From an uncultured Microbacterium sp. (GTDB lineage Bacteria; Actinomycetota; Actinomycetes; Actinomycetales; Microbacteriaceae), in the NCBI GenBank assembly GCA_913774845.1, contig CAJYJO010000027.1, positions 1 through 52,270 of the forward strand: a DNA stretch of 52,270 nt, read 5' to 3'. Each line of letters starts with the position of its first letter. Position 1 is the first letter of the stretch. The translations under genes were made by a program, and so were the position numbers. A model generated the notes under the pieces. It made no database searches and was not told the origin of the DNA. It worked only from the letters and a program-made list of their open reading frames with translations. This document shows positions 1-8,208 of the stretch, piece by piece.

Positions 1-6
1 GCTCTC

Positions 7-639
7 TTACTTGAGGAAGTAGATGACGAAGAACAGGGCGATCCAGACGACGTCGACGAAGTGCCAGTAGTACGACACGACGATCGAGGTGGTCATCTCT
101 TTGCGTCCGAAGTTCTTCACGGCGTAGGCGCGACCGATCACGAGCAGGAAGGCGATGAGGCCACCCGTCACGTGCAGGGCGTGGAAGCCGGTGGTGATGT
201 AGAAGGCCGAGGCGTAGGGGTTGGCGCTGATGGGCATGCCCTCGGTAACCAGCGTCGCGTACTCCCACACCTGACCCGACACGAAGATCGCGCCGAGGAT
301 GAAGGTGAGGTAGAACCACTCCACCATTCCCCACTTGAGGAAGCCCGTGCGTGCGCCGGTACGGTACGGCTGATACCGCTCGGCGGCGAACACGCCCATC
401 TGGCACGTGACCGAGGACAGCACGAGGATGATCGTGTTGACGGTCGCGAAGGGGACGTTGAGCAGCTGCGTCTCTTCGGCCCACAGGGAGGCGGAGGTGC
501 TGCGCAGGGTGAAGTAGATCGCGAACAGGCCGGCGAAGAACATGACCTCGCTGCCCAGCCACACGATGGTGCCCACGGCGACCGGGTCGGGCCGCTTCAC
601 GGCACGCACGGCCTGGGAATACGTCGCTGAGGTCGTCAC
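7..639 (-). CDS. ctaE: Cytochrome c oxidase subunit III
   Basis: Subunit III of the aa3-type cytochrome c oxidase, the terminal oxidase of the respiratory chain in the cytoplasmic membrane. The 210-residue protein has five hydrophobic segments (about 22-45, 66-85, 108-125, 142-168, 187-208), the short form usual in Actinobacteria. Family signatures are [10 protein letters not shown] near 151-160 and [11 protein letters not shown] near 190-200. It starts at a GTG without a clear Shine-Dalgarno; a CATAAT box ends six bases before the GTG, so the message may be leaderless. In Actinobacteria ctaE is usually followed by qcrC, qcrA and qcrB, which would lie beyond position 1. It is divergent from trpD, an arrangement common in this group. 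Confidence 0.96.
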   Translation of the reverse strand: MTTSATYSQAVRAVKRPDPVAVGTIVWLGSEVMFFAGLFAIYFTLRSTSASLWAEETQLLNVPFATVNTIILVLSSVTCQMGVFAAERYQPYRTGARTGFLKWGMVEWFYLTFILGAIFVSGQVWEYATLVTEGMPISANPYASAFYITTGFHALHVTGGLIAFLLVIGRAYAVKNFGRKEMTTSIVVSYYWHFVDVVWIALFFVIYFLK

Positions 640-645
640 TCTCCC

Positions 646-651
646 ATTATG
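646..651 (-). promoter_or_regulatory. -10 box of ctaE, leaderless type
   Basis: CATAAT lies exactly six bases upstream of the ctaE GTG, the distance expected if transcription starts on the start codon. No convincing -35 is visible. This is inferred from spacing and from the repetition of the same layout at many other genes in the window. Confidence 0.5.
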
Positions 652-812
652 CGCGATCCCGGGCGCTCATATTCCCATCCCGAACGTGAGTTATTCCATC
701 GTCGAGACTTAGGGAAGCCTCAGAATCCGCAAGGAATCCCCGGTGCAGACGGACTTCCGCCGCGGTTCGGAAGCGGCGCGGCCCGACGACACGCGTGTGC
801 AAGGATCATGGC

Positions 813-1874
813 ATGGCGGAACGCTTCACCTGGCCCGATCTGCTCACCTCGTTGCTGTCCGGCACCGACCTCAGCGTGTCGGAGTCCACGTGGGCGATGC
901 GACAGGTCATGGCGGGCGAGGCGACGCCGTCGCAGCTGGCCGGTTTCCTCATGGCGCTGCGCGCCAAGGGCGAGACGGTCGAGGAGATCGTCGGCTTCCG
1001 CGACGCCATCCTCGAGGCCGCCGTGCCGCTGCCCGTGCGCGCGGAGGTCCTCGACATCGTCGGCACCGGCGGGGACCGCTACGGAACCGTCAACGTCTCG
1101 ACGATGGCGGCGGTGGTGGCGGCGGCATCCGGTGTCCCGGTCGTCAAGCACGGCAACCGGGCGGCGAGTTCGGCGTCGGGCTCCTCGGACGTGCTGTCGT
1201 CCCTGGGGATCGCGCTGACCCTCTCTCCCGAGGAGGTGGCCGAGACCCTCGAGCGCACGGGCATCACGTTCGCGTTCGCGTCGGCGTTCCACCCGGGCTT
1301 CCGGCACGCGGCTGCCACGCGCGCCGAGCTCGGGGTGCCGACCGTCTTCAACTTCCTCGGGCCCCTGTGCAACCCCGCCCGCGCCGAGGCCAACGCCGTC
1401 GGCGTCGCGCACCTCGACCGGGTGCCCTTGATCACCGGCGTGTTCCGCACCCGCGGTGCGACGGCGCTGGTCTTCCGCGGTGACGACGGTCTCGATGAGC
1501 TGACCACGACCGGCCACAGCCGCCTCTGGGAGATCAGCCGCGGTGACGTGCACGAGCACGATCTGGATCCCCGGGATCTCGGCATCCCGCTCGCCGACAT
1601 CGACGACCTGCTCGGCGGGTCTCCGGATCACAACGCGCAGGTCGTGCACCGGGTCTTCGCGGGCGAGACGGGCCCGGTCCGCGACATCGTGCTGCTGAAC
1701 GCGGCGGCGGGTCTGGTGTCGTTCCGTCTCTTCCAGGACGCGGCCCAGGTGCAGCGTCCCATCCTCGAGCGGCTCGCCGAGGCCATGTCCGACGCGGCGG
1801 CCGCCGTCGACGACGGCCGCGCCGAGGCGAAGCTCGCCGAGTGGGTGCGCGCCTCGAAAGAGCTGGCGGAATAG
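813..1874 (+). CDS. trpD: Anthranilate phosphoribosyltransferase
   Basis: Transfers the phosphoribosyl group of PRPP to anthranilate, the second step of tryptophan synthesis, in the cytoplasm. The 353-residue product has the N-terminal helical domain (about 1-70) and the glycosyltransferase-3 catalytic domain. The PRPP loop DIVGTGGD (81-88), NVSTM (94-98) and the substrate-binding stretch KHGNRAASS (112-120) are intact. I chose the ATG at 813 because AAGGA lies at 801-805; an in-frame GTG at 795 would add six residues with no better signal. No other trp gene is nearby, so trpD is unlinked from the rest of the pathway. The next gene starts only three bases after its stop. Confidence 0.95.
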   Translation: MAERFTWPDLLTSLLSGTDLSVSESTWAMRQVMAGEATPSQLAGFLMALRAKGETVEEIVGFRDAILEAAVPLPVRAEVLDIVGTGGDRYGTVNVSTMAAVVAAASGVPVVKHGNRAASSASGSSDVLSSLGIALTLSPEEVAETLERTGITFAFASAFHPGFRHAAATRAELGVPTVFNFLGPLCNPARAEANAVGVAHLDRVPLITGVFRTRGATALVFRGDDGLDELTTTGHSRLWEISRGDVHEHDLDPRDLGIPLADIDDLLGGSPDHNAQVVHRVFAGETGPVRDIVLLNAAAGLVSFRLFQDAAQVQRPILERLAEAMSDAAAAVDDGRAEAKLAEWVRASKELAE

Positions 1875-1877
1875 GCC

Positions 1878-2870
1878 GTGGACCCGCTCGACGCGCTCAC
1901 CGAGATCGCGTACCTGCTCGAGCGGGAGCGCTCCTCGCGCTACAAGTCGAAGGCCTTCCGCACCGCCGCGGCGGCGATCGAGGGGTTGAGCGACGAGCAG
2001 CTCCGCGACCCGGCGCTCCGACGTCGTGCGGGCATCGGCGAGTCCACCTTCTCCGTCATCCAGCAGGCGCTGGCGGGTGAGGTGCCGGAGCGGTTGGAGA
2101 AGCTGCGTGCCGAGTCGGCGCCGACAGGGGGTTCGCAGCTGCGCGCTCGCCTGAGGGGCGATCTGCACAGTCACAGCGAATGGTCCGACGGTCTGACGCC
2201 GATCGAGGCGATGGTGGACGCGGCGCGCGGCCTCGGCCACGAGTACCTCGCCCTCACCGATCATTCGCCCCGGCTCACGGTCGCGAACGGTCTGTCACCC
2301 GAGCGGCTGCGCGCGCAGATGGAGATCGTCCGCGGACACCGCGGCGACGGCTTCACGCTGCTGACCGGCATCGAGGTCGACATCCTCGACGACGGCTCCC
2401 TCGACCAGGAAGACACGCTCCTGCATGCGCTCGACGTGGTCGTGGCATCCGCTCATTCCAGACTGCGCATGGAGCGGACGCCCATGACGAAGCGGCTCGT
2501 CGCGGCGGCGGGCGACCCGCGCGTCGACGTCCTCGGTCACGTGACCGGCCGGCTCGTCGAGGGTGCCCGGGGGACGCGACCCCCGTCGGAGTTCGACGCG
2601 CGCGAGGTGTTCGCGGCGGCGGCGGCCTCGGGGGTGGCGGTCGAGATCAACTCCCGTCCGGAGAGGCAGGATCCGCCCGACGACCTGCTCGCCCTCGCCA
2701 TCGAGGCGGGGTGCCTCTTCTCGATCGATTCCGACGCGCACGCTCCCGGACAGCTCTCCCAGCTCGACGACGGCGCCGCTCGCGCCGAGGCCGCGGGAGT
2801 GCCGGTGGAGCGGATCGTCACGACCTGGCCGCTCGACCGACTGCGCGCCTGGCTCGAGCGGAGCCGCTGA
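1878..2870 (+). CDS. PHP-domain hydrolase with helix-hairpin-helix N-terminus
   Basis: Predicted metal-dependent phosphoesterase of the PHP superfamily. Residues 1-80 resemble the helical, DNA-contacting N-terminus of family X DNA polymerases, with an AGIGESTF hairpin near 51-58. From about 92 the PHP domain begins with GDLHSHSEWSDG (HSH at 97-99) and continues with LTDHS, GIEVDIL, SAHSR, GHVTGR, EINSR and a terminal DSDAH; these supply the His/Asp/Glu metal ligands. The layout matches the PHP part of PolX without its polymerase core, so a DNA end or phosphate trimming role is possible, but the substrate is unknown. It starts at a GTG three bases after trpD and is probably co-transcribed with it. 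Confidence 0.8.
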   Translation: MDPLDALTEIAYLLERERSSRYKSKAFRTAAAAIEGLSDEQLRDPALRRRAGIGESTFSVIQQALAGEVPERLEKLRAESAPTGGSQLRARLRGDLHSHSEWSDGLTPIEAMVDAARGLGHEYLALTDHSPRLTVANGLSPERLRAQMEIVRGHRGDGFTLLTGIEVDILDDGSLDQEDTLLHALDVVVASAHSRLRMERTPMTKRLVAAAGDPRVDVLGHVTGRLVEGARGTRPPSEFDAREVFAAAAASGVAVEINSRPERQDPPDDLLALAIEAGCLFSIDSDAHAPGQLSQLDDGAARAEAAGVPVERIVTTWPLDRLRAWLERSR

Positions 2871-2876
2871 GCGCGC

Positions 2877-3788
2877 TCAGTCGGGAAGCGCGGCGAGCGC
2901 CCTCGTCATCGATGACCCGAGGTTCCAGCGTTCGGCGAGGTGCGCGGCGGCGGTCCGGTTCACGGGGCCGAGGCGGTCGTCGAAGGGCGCGAGCTCGAGC
3001 TCGCGGGCGACGCGCACCACGGTCGGGGCCACGTCGAGGTAGTCCGCGGCGGCGGCGATCTTCGCGCGCTGCGCCGGGGTTCCCGCGGTGCCGTCGAGGA
3101 CTGCGGAGCGGATGCCGTCGAGGTCGCCGCACGCGGTCAGCAGCGACGCCGCGGATTTCTCGCCGATGCCGGCGACCCCGGGCAGTCCGTCGGAGGGGTC
3201 GCCGCGCAGCACCGCGAAGTCGGCGTACTGGCGGGCATGCACCCCGTACTTGGCGAGGACGGCCGCGTCGTCGACGAGCTCGAGGTTGCTCATGCCCCGG
3301 GCCGTGTAGACGATGCGCACCCCGCGGCCGTCGTCGACCAGTTGGAAGAGATCGCGGTCGCCGGTGACGATGTCGACGGGCACGTCGGCGCGGGTCGCGA
3401 GGGTGCCGATGACGTCGTCGGCCTCGTGCTCGGCGGCGCCGACCACCGGGATGCCGAGCACGGCGAGCGCCTCGCGGATGAGGGGGATCTGCGCCTCGAG
3501 CGGGTCGGGGACCTCCTCGACGTCGGGCCCGGCGGGCACGGCCTCGACCACTCGGTGCGCCTTGTAGCTCGGCAGCAGCGCGACGCGCCAGGCCGGCCGC
3601 CAGTCGTCGTCCCAGCACGCGACGAGCCGCGTGGGCTCGTAGGTCGTGACGAGTTTCGCGATCATGTCGAGCAGTCCGCGCACCGCGTTCACCGAGGAGC
3701 CGTCGGCCGCCTTGACCTTGTCGGGCACCCCGTAGAACGCGCGGAAGTACAGCGAGGCGGTGTCGAGGAGCATGAGGCGATCGGTCAC
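2877..3788 (-). CDS. Stand-alone 5'-3' exonuclease (FEN / PolI N-domain family)
   Basis: Homolog of the 5' nuclease domain of DNA polymerase I, expected to remove RNA primers or 5' flaps. The 303 residues include the acidic metal sites LLDTASLYFRAFYG (7-20), EADDVIGTL (122-130) and TGDRDLFQL (142-150), then the helix-3-turn-helix DNA-binding part GDPSDGLPGVAGIGEKSA (196-213). The GTG at 3788 is chosen because it precedes the conserved start; the open frame runs much further upstream with no family match. CAGGAT lies seven bases before this GTG. It faces the PHP gene tail to tail with six bases between the stops. Actinobacteria commonly carry such a protein besides polA. Confidence 0.88.
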   Translation of the reverse strand: MTDRLMLLDTASLYFRAFYGVPDKVKAADGSSVNAVRGLLDMIAKLVTTYEPTRLVACWDDDWRPAWRVALLPSYKAHRVVEAVPAGPDVEEVPDPLEAQIPLIREALAVLGIPVVGAAEHEADDVIGTLATRADVPVDIVTGDRDLFQLVDDGRGVRIVYTARGMSNLELVDDAAVLAKYGVHARQYADFAVLRGDPSDGLPGVAGIGEKSAASLLTACGDLDGIRSAVLDGTAGTPAQRAKIAAAADYLDVAPTVVRVARELELAPFDDRLGPVNRTAAAHLAERWNLGSSMTRALAALPD

Positions 3789-3824
3789 GGTCTCGATCCT
3801 GGCACGCGGGGTGGTGCGCTGACC

Positions 3825-3830
3825 TAGAGT
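3825..3830 (+). promoter_or_regulatory. -10 box TAGAGT of the YchJ-type gene
   Basis: TAGAGT is followed by six bases and then the ATG at 3837, with no Shine-Dalgarno. Leaderless transcription is inferred. Confidence 0.55.
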
Positions 3831-3836
3831 GGCCGG

Positions 3837-4235
3837 ATGTCCTTCGGCTCCGCTCCGCGTCGTCCGGCACCGACCGCCGCATGCCCCTGCGGGCGCGCAC
3901 CGTTCGGCGAGTGCTGCGGGCCCATCCTCGACGGCGCGGCCGCCCCGAGCGCCGAGCGGCTGATGCGTTCGCGCTACACCGCCTTCGCGGTCGGTGACAC
4001 GGCGCACCTCGCGAGGTCGTGGCATCCGCGGACCCGTCCCGACGACATCGGCGTCGACGAGGCAACGGTGTGGACGGGGCTCGACATCGAGGACGCCGCC
4101 GACGACGGTGATGCCGCGACCGTGACGTTCCGCGCCGGGTGGCGCCACGAGGGGCAGCGGGGCGAGCTGCACGAGCGCAGCCGTTTCGTGCGGCGTGCTG
4201 GTCGCTGGGTCTACGTGGACGGCGACGTCGACTGA
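3837..4235 (+). CDS. YchJ family protein (UPF0225)
   Basis: A 132-residue protein of the YchJ/UPF0225 family. The N-terminus carries a SEC-C-like zinc knuckle (CPCGRAPFGECCGP, about 17-30). It is followed by the family signature LMRSRYTAF, a WHP motif and an NTF2-like fold with WRHEG and HERSRFVR. The family's biochemical role is not established. It starts at an ATG preceded by a TAGAGT box at leaderless spacing. It is monocistronic as far as can be seen, and divergent from the exonuclease gene. Confidence 0.88.
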   Translation: MSFGSAPRRPAPTAACPCGRAPFGECCGPILDGAAAPSAERLMRSRYTAFAVGDTAHLARSWHPRTRPDDIGVDEATVWTGLDIEDAADDGDAATVTFRAGWRHEGQRGELHERSRFVRRAGRWVYVDGDVD

Positions 4236-4411
4236 ACCGGACCCGTCCGCGGAGGCCGTCAAGCCCGCGGGCCGATCCGGGGACCGTGCGTAGGGTCGGT
4301 CGAAGTCGAGCGCGCCCCGAGATGGCCCGCGGCCCGGACGGCGCGGGGATCCTCCCCGGCGATGCCGCCGGCGCCCGAAGACGACGACCCGACGACGGAG
4401 GAGGACATGAC

Positions 4412-5086
4412 ATGGAACGCATCGTGATCATCGGAGGCCACGGCAAGGTGGCCCTCCATCTCGCTCGGTTGCTGGCGGACCGGGGCGACGAGGCGACCTC
4501 GGTCATCCGCGCGACCGAGCAGTCGTCCGACGTCGAGAAAGCGGGCGGAACGCCGCTCGTGCTCGACGTCGAGAAGGCGGACACCGACCGGATGGCCGCG
4601 GCTTTCGAGGGTGCCGACGCCGTCGTGTGGTCGGCGGGAGCGGGCGGCGGCAGCGCCGAGCGCACCTACGCGGTCGACCGCGATGCCGCCCAGCGCGCGA
4701 TCGACGCGGCCGCGAAGGCGGGCGTGCGCCGTTTCGTCATGGTCTCGTGGATCGGGTCGACGCCCGATCACGGCATCGACCCCAGCGACTCCTTCTTCGC
4801 CTACGCCGACGCGAAGCTCGCCGCCGACGACCACCTGCGCGCGAGCGAGCTCGACTGGACCATCCTCGGCCCGGGCACCCTTACCACGGACGAGCCCACC
4901 GGTCGCATCACCACCGCGCCCCAGGGCAAGGCCGAGGTGTCGCGCGCCGACGTGGCGGCCGTCGCCGCCGCGGCGCTGGTGCAGCCGGCCACCATTGGCC
5001 GGTTCATCCGTTTCGGTCAGGGCGAGACCCTGATCGCGGAAGCCCTCGCCGACGGCCCGGACTCCGCCGATAGCGTGGACGCATGA
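4412..5086 (+). CDS. NAD(P)-binding protein, atypical SDR / NmrA-like
   Basis: A 224-residue Rossmann-fold protein. The dinucleotide loop is IIGGHGKVALHLARLL (5-20, GGxGxxG type). Further family features are VWSAGAGGG, the strand RRFVMVSWIG and a YADAK segment that may serve as the Tyr/Lys pair. It resembles YwnB/YhfK-type NAD(P)H-binding proteins, whose substrates are mostly unknown. The ATG at 4412 follows a strong GGAGGAGG at 4397-4404. The open frame extends upstream but that part is not conserved-looking. Its stop overlaps the start of the next gene as ATGA, so the two can be translated together. Confidence 0.85.
   Translation: MERIVIIGGHGKVALHLARLLADRGDEATSVIRATEQSSDVEKAGGTPLVLDVEKADTDRMAAAFEGADAVVWSAGAGGGSAERTYAVDRDAAQRAIDAAAKAGVRRFVMVSWIGSTPDHGIDPSDSFFAYADAKLAADDHLRASELDWTILGPGTLTTDEPTGRITTAPQGKAEVSRADVAAVAAAALVQPATIGRFIRFGQGETLIAEALADGPDSADSVDA
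5071..5076 (+). promoter_or_regulatory. Internal -10 box TAGCGT for the PEP mutase-type gene
   Basis: TAGCGT lies inside the end of the preceding gene, six bases before the ATG at 5083. It could give the downstream gene its own leaderless transcript in addition to read-through. Inferred from spacing. Confidence 0.45.
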
Positions 5087-5859
5087 GCTCCCTCAGCGAG
5101 AAGGCGCAGTCCTTCGCACAGTTGCACACCGCCCCCGAGATCCTGCGCGTCGTGAACGTCTGGGACGTCGTCTCCGCCCGCGCGATCGCGGCCCTCCCCG
5201 AGACGAAGGCCCTGGCCACCGCCGGTCATTCGATCGCGGCCACCTTCGGCTACGAGGACGGCGAGAACATCCCCCTCGAGGTCATGCTCGACATGGTGGG
5301 GCGCATCGTCGCCGCCGTGGACCTCCCCGTGACCGCCGACCTCGACTCCGGTTTCGGCGACCCCGGCGAGACGACGCGTCGCGCGATCGGCGTCGGAGTC
5401 GTCGGGGCGAACGTCGAGGACCGGGTCAAGCCGTTCGACGAGGCGGTCGCCGCGGTCCAGGCCGTGATCGCCGCGGGCGAGGCGGAGGGCGTCCCCTTCG
5501 TGCTGAACGCACGCACCGACGTGTTCGTCAAGGGCGGCGACCGACCGCTCGACGACAAGATCGCGGATGCCGTGAAGCGCGGCCGCGCGTTCCTCGACGC
5601 CGGGGCGACCTCCGTGTTCGTCCCCGGCCTGCTGGACGCCGAGACGACCCGTCGACTCGTGGAGGGACTCGGGGAACAGCGCCTGAGCGTCATCGGTTTC
5701 CCCGGCGCGCTCACCGCCGCCGAGTACGAGAAGCTCGGCGTCGCGCGCATCTCCTACGGTCCGCTGACGCAGCGCGTCGCGCTGACCGCTCTGCAGGACC
5801 TCGCGATCGACCTCTACGACAACGGGGTCATCCCCTCGTCGGTGCGCGAACTCAACTGA
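5083..5859 (+). CDS. Isocitrate lyase / PEP mutase family enzyme
   Basis: A 258-residue TIM-barrel enzyme of the PEP mutase/isocitrate lyase superfamily, whose members make or break C-C or P-C bonds next to a carboxylate using Mg. Visible motifs are VVNVWDVVSAR (24-34), TAGHSIAATFGY, the metal-site strand DLDSGFGD (about 86-93), GANVEDRV (about 109-116) and NARTDVF. The KKCGH loop of true isocitrate lyase is absent, so glyoxylate-cycle activity is unlikely. A 2-methylisocitrate lyase-like, oxaloacetate-hydrolase-like or phosphonate role cannot be separated here. It overlaps the NAD(P)-binding gene by four bases (ATGA), pointing to a joint pathway. Confidence 0.88.
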   Translation: MSSLSEKAQSFAQLHTAPEILRVVNVWDVVSARAIAALPETKALATAGHSIAATFGYEDGENIPLEVMLDMVGRIVAAVDLPVTADLDSGFGDPGETTRRAIGVGVVGANVEDRVKPFDEAVAAVQAVIAAGEAEGVPFVLNARTDVFVKGGDRPLDDKIADAVKRGRAFLDAGATSVFVPGLLDAETTRRLVEGLGEQRLSVIGFPGALTAAEYEKLGVARISYGPLTQRVALTALQDLAIDLYDNGVIPSSVRELN

Positions 5860-5866
5860 CCGGGAG

Positions 5867-5893
5867 CCGGGGCGTCGCGGCGCGGCGCCCCGG
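5867..5893. terminator. Hairpin terminator between convergent genes
   Basis: CCGGGGCG (5867-5874) pairs with CGCCCCGG (5886-5893). It begins eight bases after the stop at 5859, and the LON-domain gene ends on the other strand at 5971. There is no clear T tract, as is usual at this GC content. Confidence 0.5.
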
Positions 5894-5970
5894 TCCGTTC
5901 CCGTCGAGCGGCGACGCCGATGCGGCGCGTCGCGCCGGCATCCCGTTCCCGGCGGCGATCGGCGTGCCGG

Positions 5971-6624
5971 TCAGTCCTCGTCGTCCGGCGCCTCGTCGTC
6001 CACGACGATCACGCCGTCGGGCACGGGGTCTCCGAGCAGCGGCTCCGCCGCGAGCGTGAGATCGATGGTCGCGCGCAGGAGGCCGCCGAGGGTGACCGAC
6101 CGCAGCAGCTCCATCTGATCGAGCTCGCCCAGGGGTGCGATGGCGGCGACCTGCCAGGCGCGCGGCAACGGCTCCTCCGCCAGCTCGACCTCGGGGTCCC
6201 ACCGCGTCCCACCGAACTGTTGAGCGCGACCCAGGACGCGACGCACGATCCGCTCGGCCTCTTCGAGCAGGGGCAGCAGCGCCTCGTTCCACTCGAGGTC
6301 GGGAAGAGCGCGCACGTCGGCCCGCGGGTACGGATCGTCGTCGAGCCACTCGACGATCTCGAAACGCTGGGTTCCGCGGGCGACCACCTGCATCTGGCCG
6401 GCCTGGGGGACGACGTGGCTGAGCTGCGCCATGGTGCCGAGCGGGAAGCGCTGGTCTCCGCCGCCGGTCTCGGAGCCCCGTTCGATGAGCACGACGCCGA
6501 AGGCGGGGTCGGTCTCGTCGAGCAGACGGCCGAGCATCACGAGGTACCGCTCCTCGAAGATCCGCAGCGCGAGGGGCGTGTGCGGGAAGAGGACGGCCCC
6601 GAGGGGGAACATCGCGGTACCCAT
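5971..6624 (-). CDS. LON peptidase N-terminal (substrate-binding) domain protein
   Basis: A 217-residue protein consisting only of the domain that binds substrates at the N-terminus of Lon protease. It begins with the family strand MFPLGAVLFPHTPLAL and has RIFEERY near 25-31, then GVVLIERG. No AAA or Ser-Lys protease part follows. Such free-standing LON-domain proteins are common in Actinobacteria and their role is unknown. The ATG at 6624 is the likeliest start; a TTG at 6636 is also in frame, and neither has a good Shine-Dalgarno. The C-terminus is acidic (DDEAPDDED). Confidence 0.82.
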   Translation of the reverse strand: MGTAMFPLGAVLFPHTPLALRIFEERYLVMLGRLLDETDPAFGVVLIERGSETGGGDQRFPLGTMAQLSHVVPQAGQMQVVARGTQRFEIVEWLDDDPYPRADVRALPDLEWNEALLPLLEEAERIVRRVLGRAQQFGGTRWDPEVELAEEPLPRAWQVAAIAPLGELDQMELLRSVTLGGLLRATIDLTLAAEPLLGDPVPDGVIVVDDEAPDDED

Positions 6625-6688
6625 GCGCCCAGTCAACCAGCGCGCACCGCGGGCGGGGCCGCCCGTCGGCGAATTCGCAGGCCCGGTG

Positions 6689-7750
6689 TCACGTCGTCTC
6701 GTCGCGCAGGGTCTCGTGCACCCGGTGCAGGTCCATCAGGAGCGATCCCACGAGAACCCAGTGCGCCGTCGACGGCGTCCGGATCTGCAGCGGCCGGGTG
6801 AGGGCGGGCTCCTCGTCGACGACCCGCTCGGGGCCGGCGTCCAGCGCGAAGGCGAGGCGGACGTCGTGCGCCGCGCGGTGCAGCTGTTCGGCGATCGCCC
6901 GGACCGCGGGCTCGTCCACGATGGTGGACTCGTAGCCGTCGTACACGGCGCGGGTCATCCCGATGGTCTGCGTCACGACCGGGCTGAAACGCTCGAGCAG
7001 TCCGTCCATCGTGGCGAGCTCGGTGCGGTGCCGACCGCTGCGCGGGTTCAGGGCCAGGGAGTCGGCGCCGTCGCGGATGGCGTCGGCCGCGGCATCCCGA
7101 ACCGGCCGGAGCAGGCGCGCCTCGAGCAGGAGCCCTTCCAGGGACGCGGGCGTCTGCGGCGTCTCGAGCGCGTCGCCGAGACGTTCGAGAGCCGCCGCCA
7201 GCTCTCGTCCGAGCACGTCGACCTTGACGCGGGCGGGAGGAACGAGCACGGGCGGCACCAGTACGGCGTTGACGACGATGCCGATGACGGCGCCGATGAG
7301 CGTCTCGAGGACGCGGTCCAGGGCGTAGTTGGGGGTCGCTGTGCCCAGGGCCAGCACGAGGAGCGCGCTGATGGCGATCTGGTTCGTCGCCCCGGGAGAG
7401 ATGCGCGCGGCCCAGGCCACCAGGAGCGCCACGCCCGCCGACAGCAGCGCGACCCAGGGTTGCGATCCGAACACGAGGCCGAGCAGGGCGGCGATGACCA
7501 CGCCGAAGATCACCCCGACGCTGCGTTCGACCGCGCGGGTGAAGGACTGATTGATGCTGGGCTGCACCACCAGGAGGGCGGCGATCGCCGCGAAGATCGG
7601 CGGCGGGCCCTGCACGAGCCAGCCGGCGAGCAGCCACGCGGCCACGATCGCGATCGCCGACTTCGCGACCTGGAGCAGGGGCACCCGGCGGGCGGCGCGG
7701 AAGGTGAAGCTCTCGCGCATCGCGCGGGTGGAGGGGACGCGCACTCTCAC
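6689..7750 (-). CDS. FUSC family (aromatic acid exporter-like) membrane protein
   Basis: An inner-membrane protein of the FUSC superfamily, which includes the AaeB-type exporters of aromatic carboxylic acids. The 353 residues hold about six hydrophobic segments in the first 175 residues, with typical stretches AIVAAWLLAGWLVQGPPP and VVQPSINQSFTRAVER followed by VGVIFGVVIAALLG. A soluble helical C-terminal half follows. It starts at a GTG whose first bases form GTGA with the stop of the HxlR regulator, so translation is coupled. The partner suggests control by an HxlR sensor of electrophiles or phenolic compounds. The substrate is not determinable. Confidence 0.85.
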   Translation of the reverse strand: MRVRVPSTRAMRESFTFRAARRVPLLQVAKSAIAIVAAWLLAGWLVQGPPPIFAAIAALLVVQPSINQSFTRAVERSVGVIFGVVIAALLGLVFGSQPWVALLSAGVALLVAWAARISPGATNQIAISALLVLALGTATPNYALDRVLETLIGAVIGIVVNAVLVPPVLVPPARVKVDVLGRELAAALERLGDALETPQTPASLEGLLLEARLLRPVRDAAADAIRDGADSLALNPRSGRHRTELATMDGLLERFSPVVTQTIGMTRAVYDGYESTIVDEPAVRAIAEQLHRAAHDVRLAFALDAGPERVVDEEPALTRPLQIRTPSTAHWVLVGSLLMDLHRVHETLRDETT

Positions 7751-8115
7751 GACGTCCGGGCCACGATGTCGGCGGCGTTGTCGGCGACCCACTCCATGAG
7801 CGGGATGACGCGGGTCATGAGATCACGCCCGCGTGCGGTGAGGGCGTATTCGACGCGCGGCGGGACCTCCGGGTAGGCGGTGCGCTGCACGAGACCGTCC
7901 TGCTCCAGGGTCTTCAGGGTGCTCGCGAGCATCTTCTCGCTGATGCCGGAGACGTTGCGCCGCAGCACCCCCCAGCGCTGGGTGCCGTCGGAGAGGGCGA
8001 GCAGCACGAGGATGCCCCACTTGCCCATGACGTGGTCGAGGACGGTGCGGGTGGGGCAGCCGTCGGCGAAGGCGCCGGCGTTCTCGGCCCGGATCTCGGC
8101 AAGACTGACGCTCAT
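7747..8115 (-). CDS. HxlR family transcriptional regulator
   Basis: A 122-residue winged-helix regulator. The family core is clear: CPTRTVLDHVMGKWGILVLL near 20-39, LRRNVSGISEKMLASTLKTL, then QRTAYPEVPPRVEYALT, the HxlR wing. A single cysteine (about 20) sits just before the first helix, the position that senses electrophiles or disulfide stress in several HxlR members. It forms an operon with the FUSC exporter (GTGA overlap) and is divergent from an NmrA-type oxidoreductase. Two 9-bp direct repeats lie directly upstream of the start and are the likely operator. Confidence 0.93.
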   Translation of the reverse strand: MSVSLAEIRAENAGAFADGCPTRTVLDHVMGKWGILVLLALSDGTQRWGVLRRNVSGISEKMLASTLKTLEQDGLVQRTAYPEVPPRVEYALTARGRDLMTRVIPLMEWVADNAADIVARTS

Positions 8116-8143
8116 GTGAGTACCTAACCCGAAAGTGGGTACC
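8116..8143. promoter_or_regulatory. Candidate HxlR operator: two 9-bp direct repeats
   Basis: GTGAGTACC (8116-8124) and GTGGGTACC (8135-8143) are direct repeats 19 bp apart between the divergent hxlR-type and NmrA-type genes. The first touches the hxlR start codon and overlaps a TTAGGT box six bases from it. Autoregulation and control of the divergent gene are inferred. Confidence 0.5.
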
Positions 8144-8208
8144 TCCATTCCGGAATGCGTCGGCGCGTCGTGGGTTGGACTCGGCGTACCGATCGAAAGG
8201 ACACCCCC

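Noticed and set aside
720-2264. Long reverse-strand open frame opposite trpD and the PHP gene
   Set aside because: It mirrors two well-recognised genes, is rich in Arg, Gly and His, and has no family motif or start signal; a typical shadow frame in GC-rich DNA.
5083-5859. True isocitrate lyase (glyoxylate cycle)
   Set aside because: Too short at 258 residues and lacking the KKCGH active-site loop.
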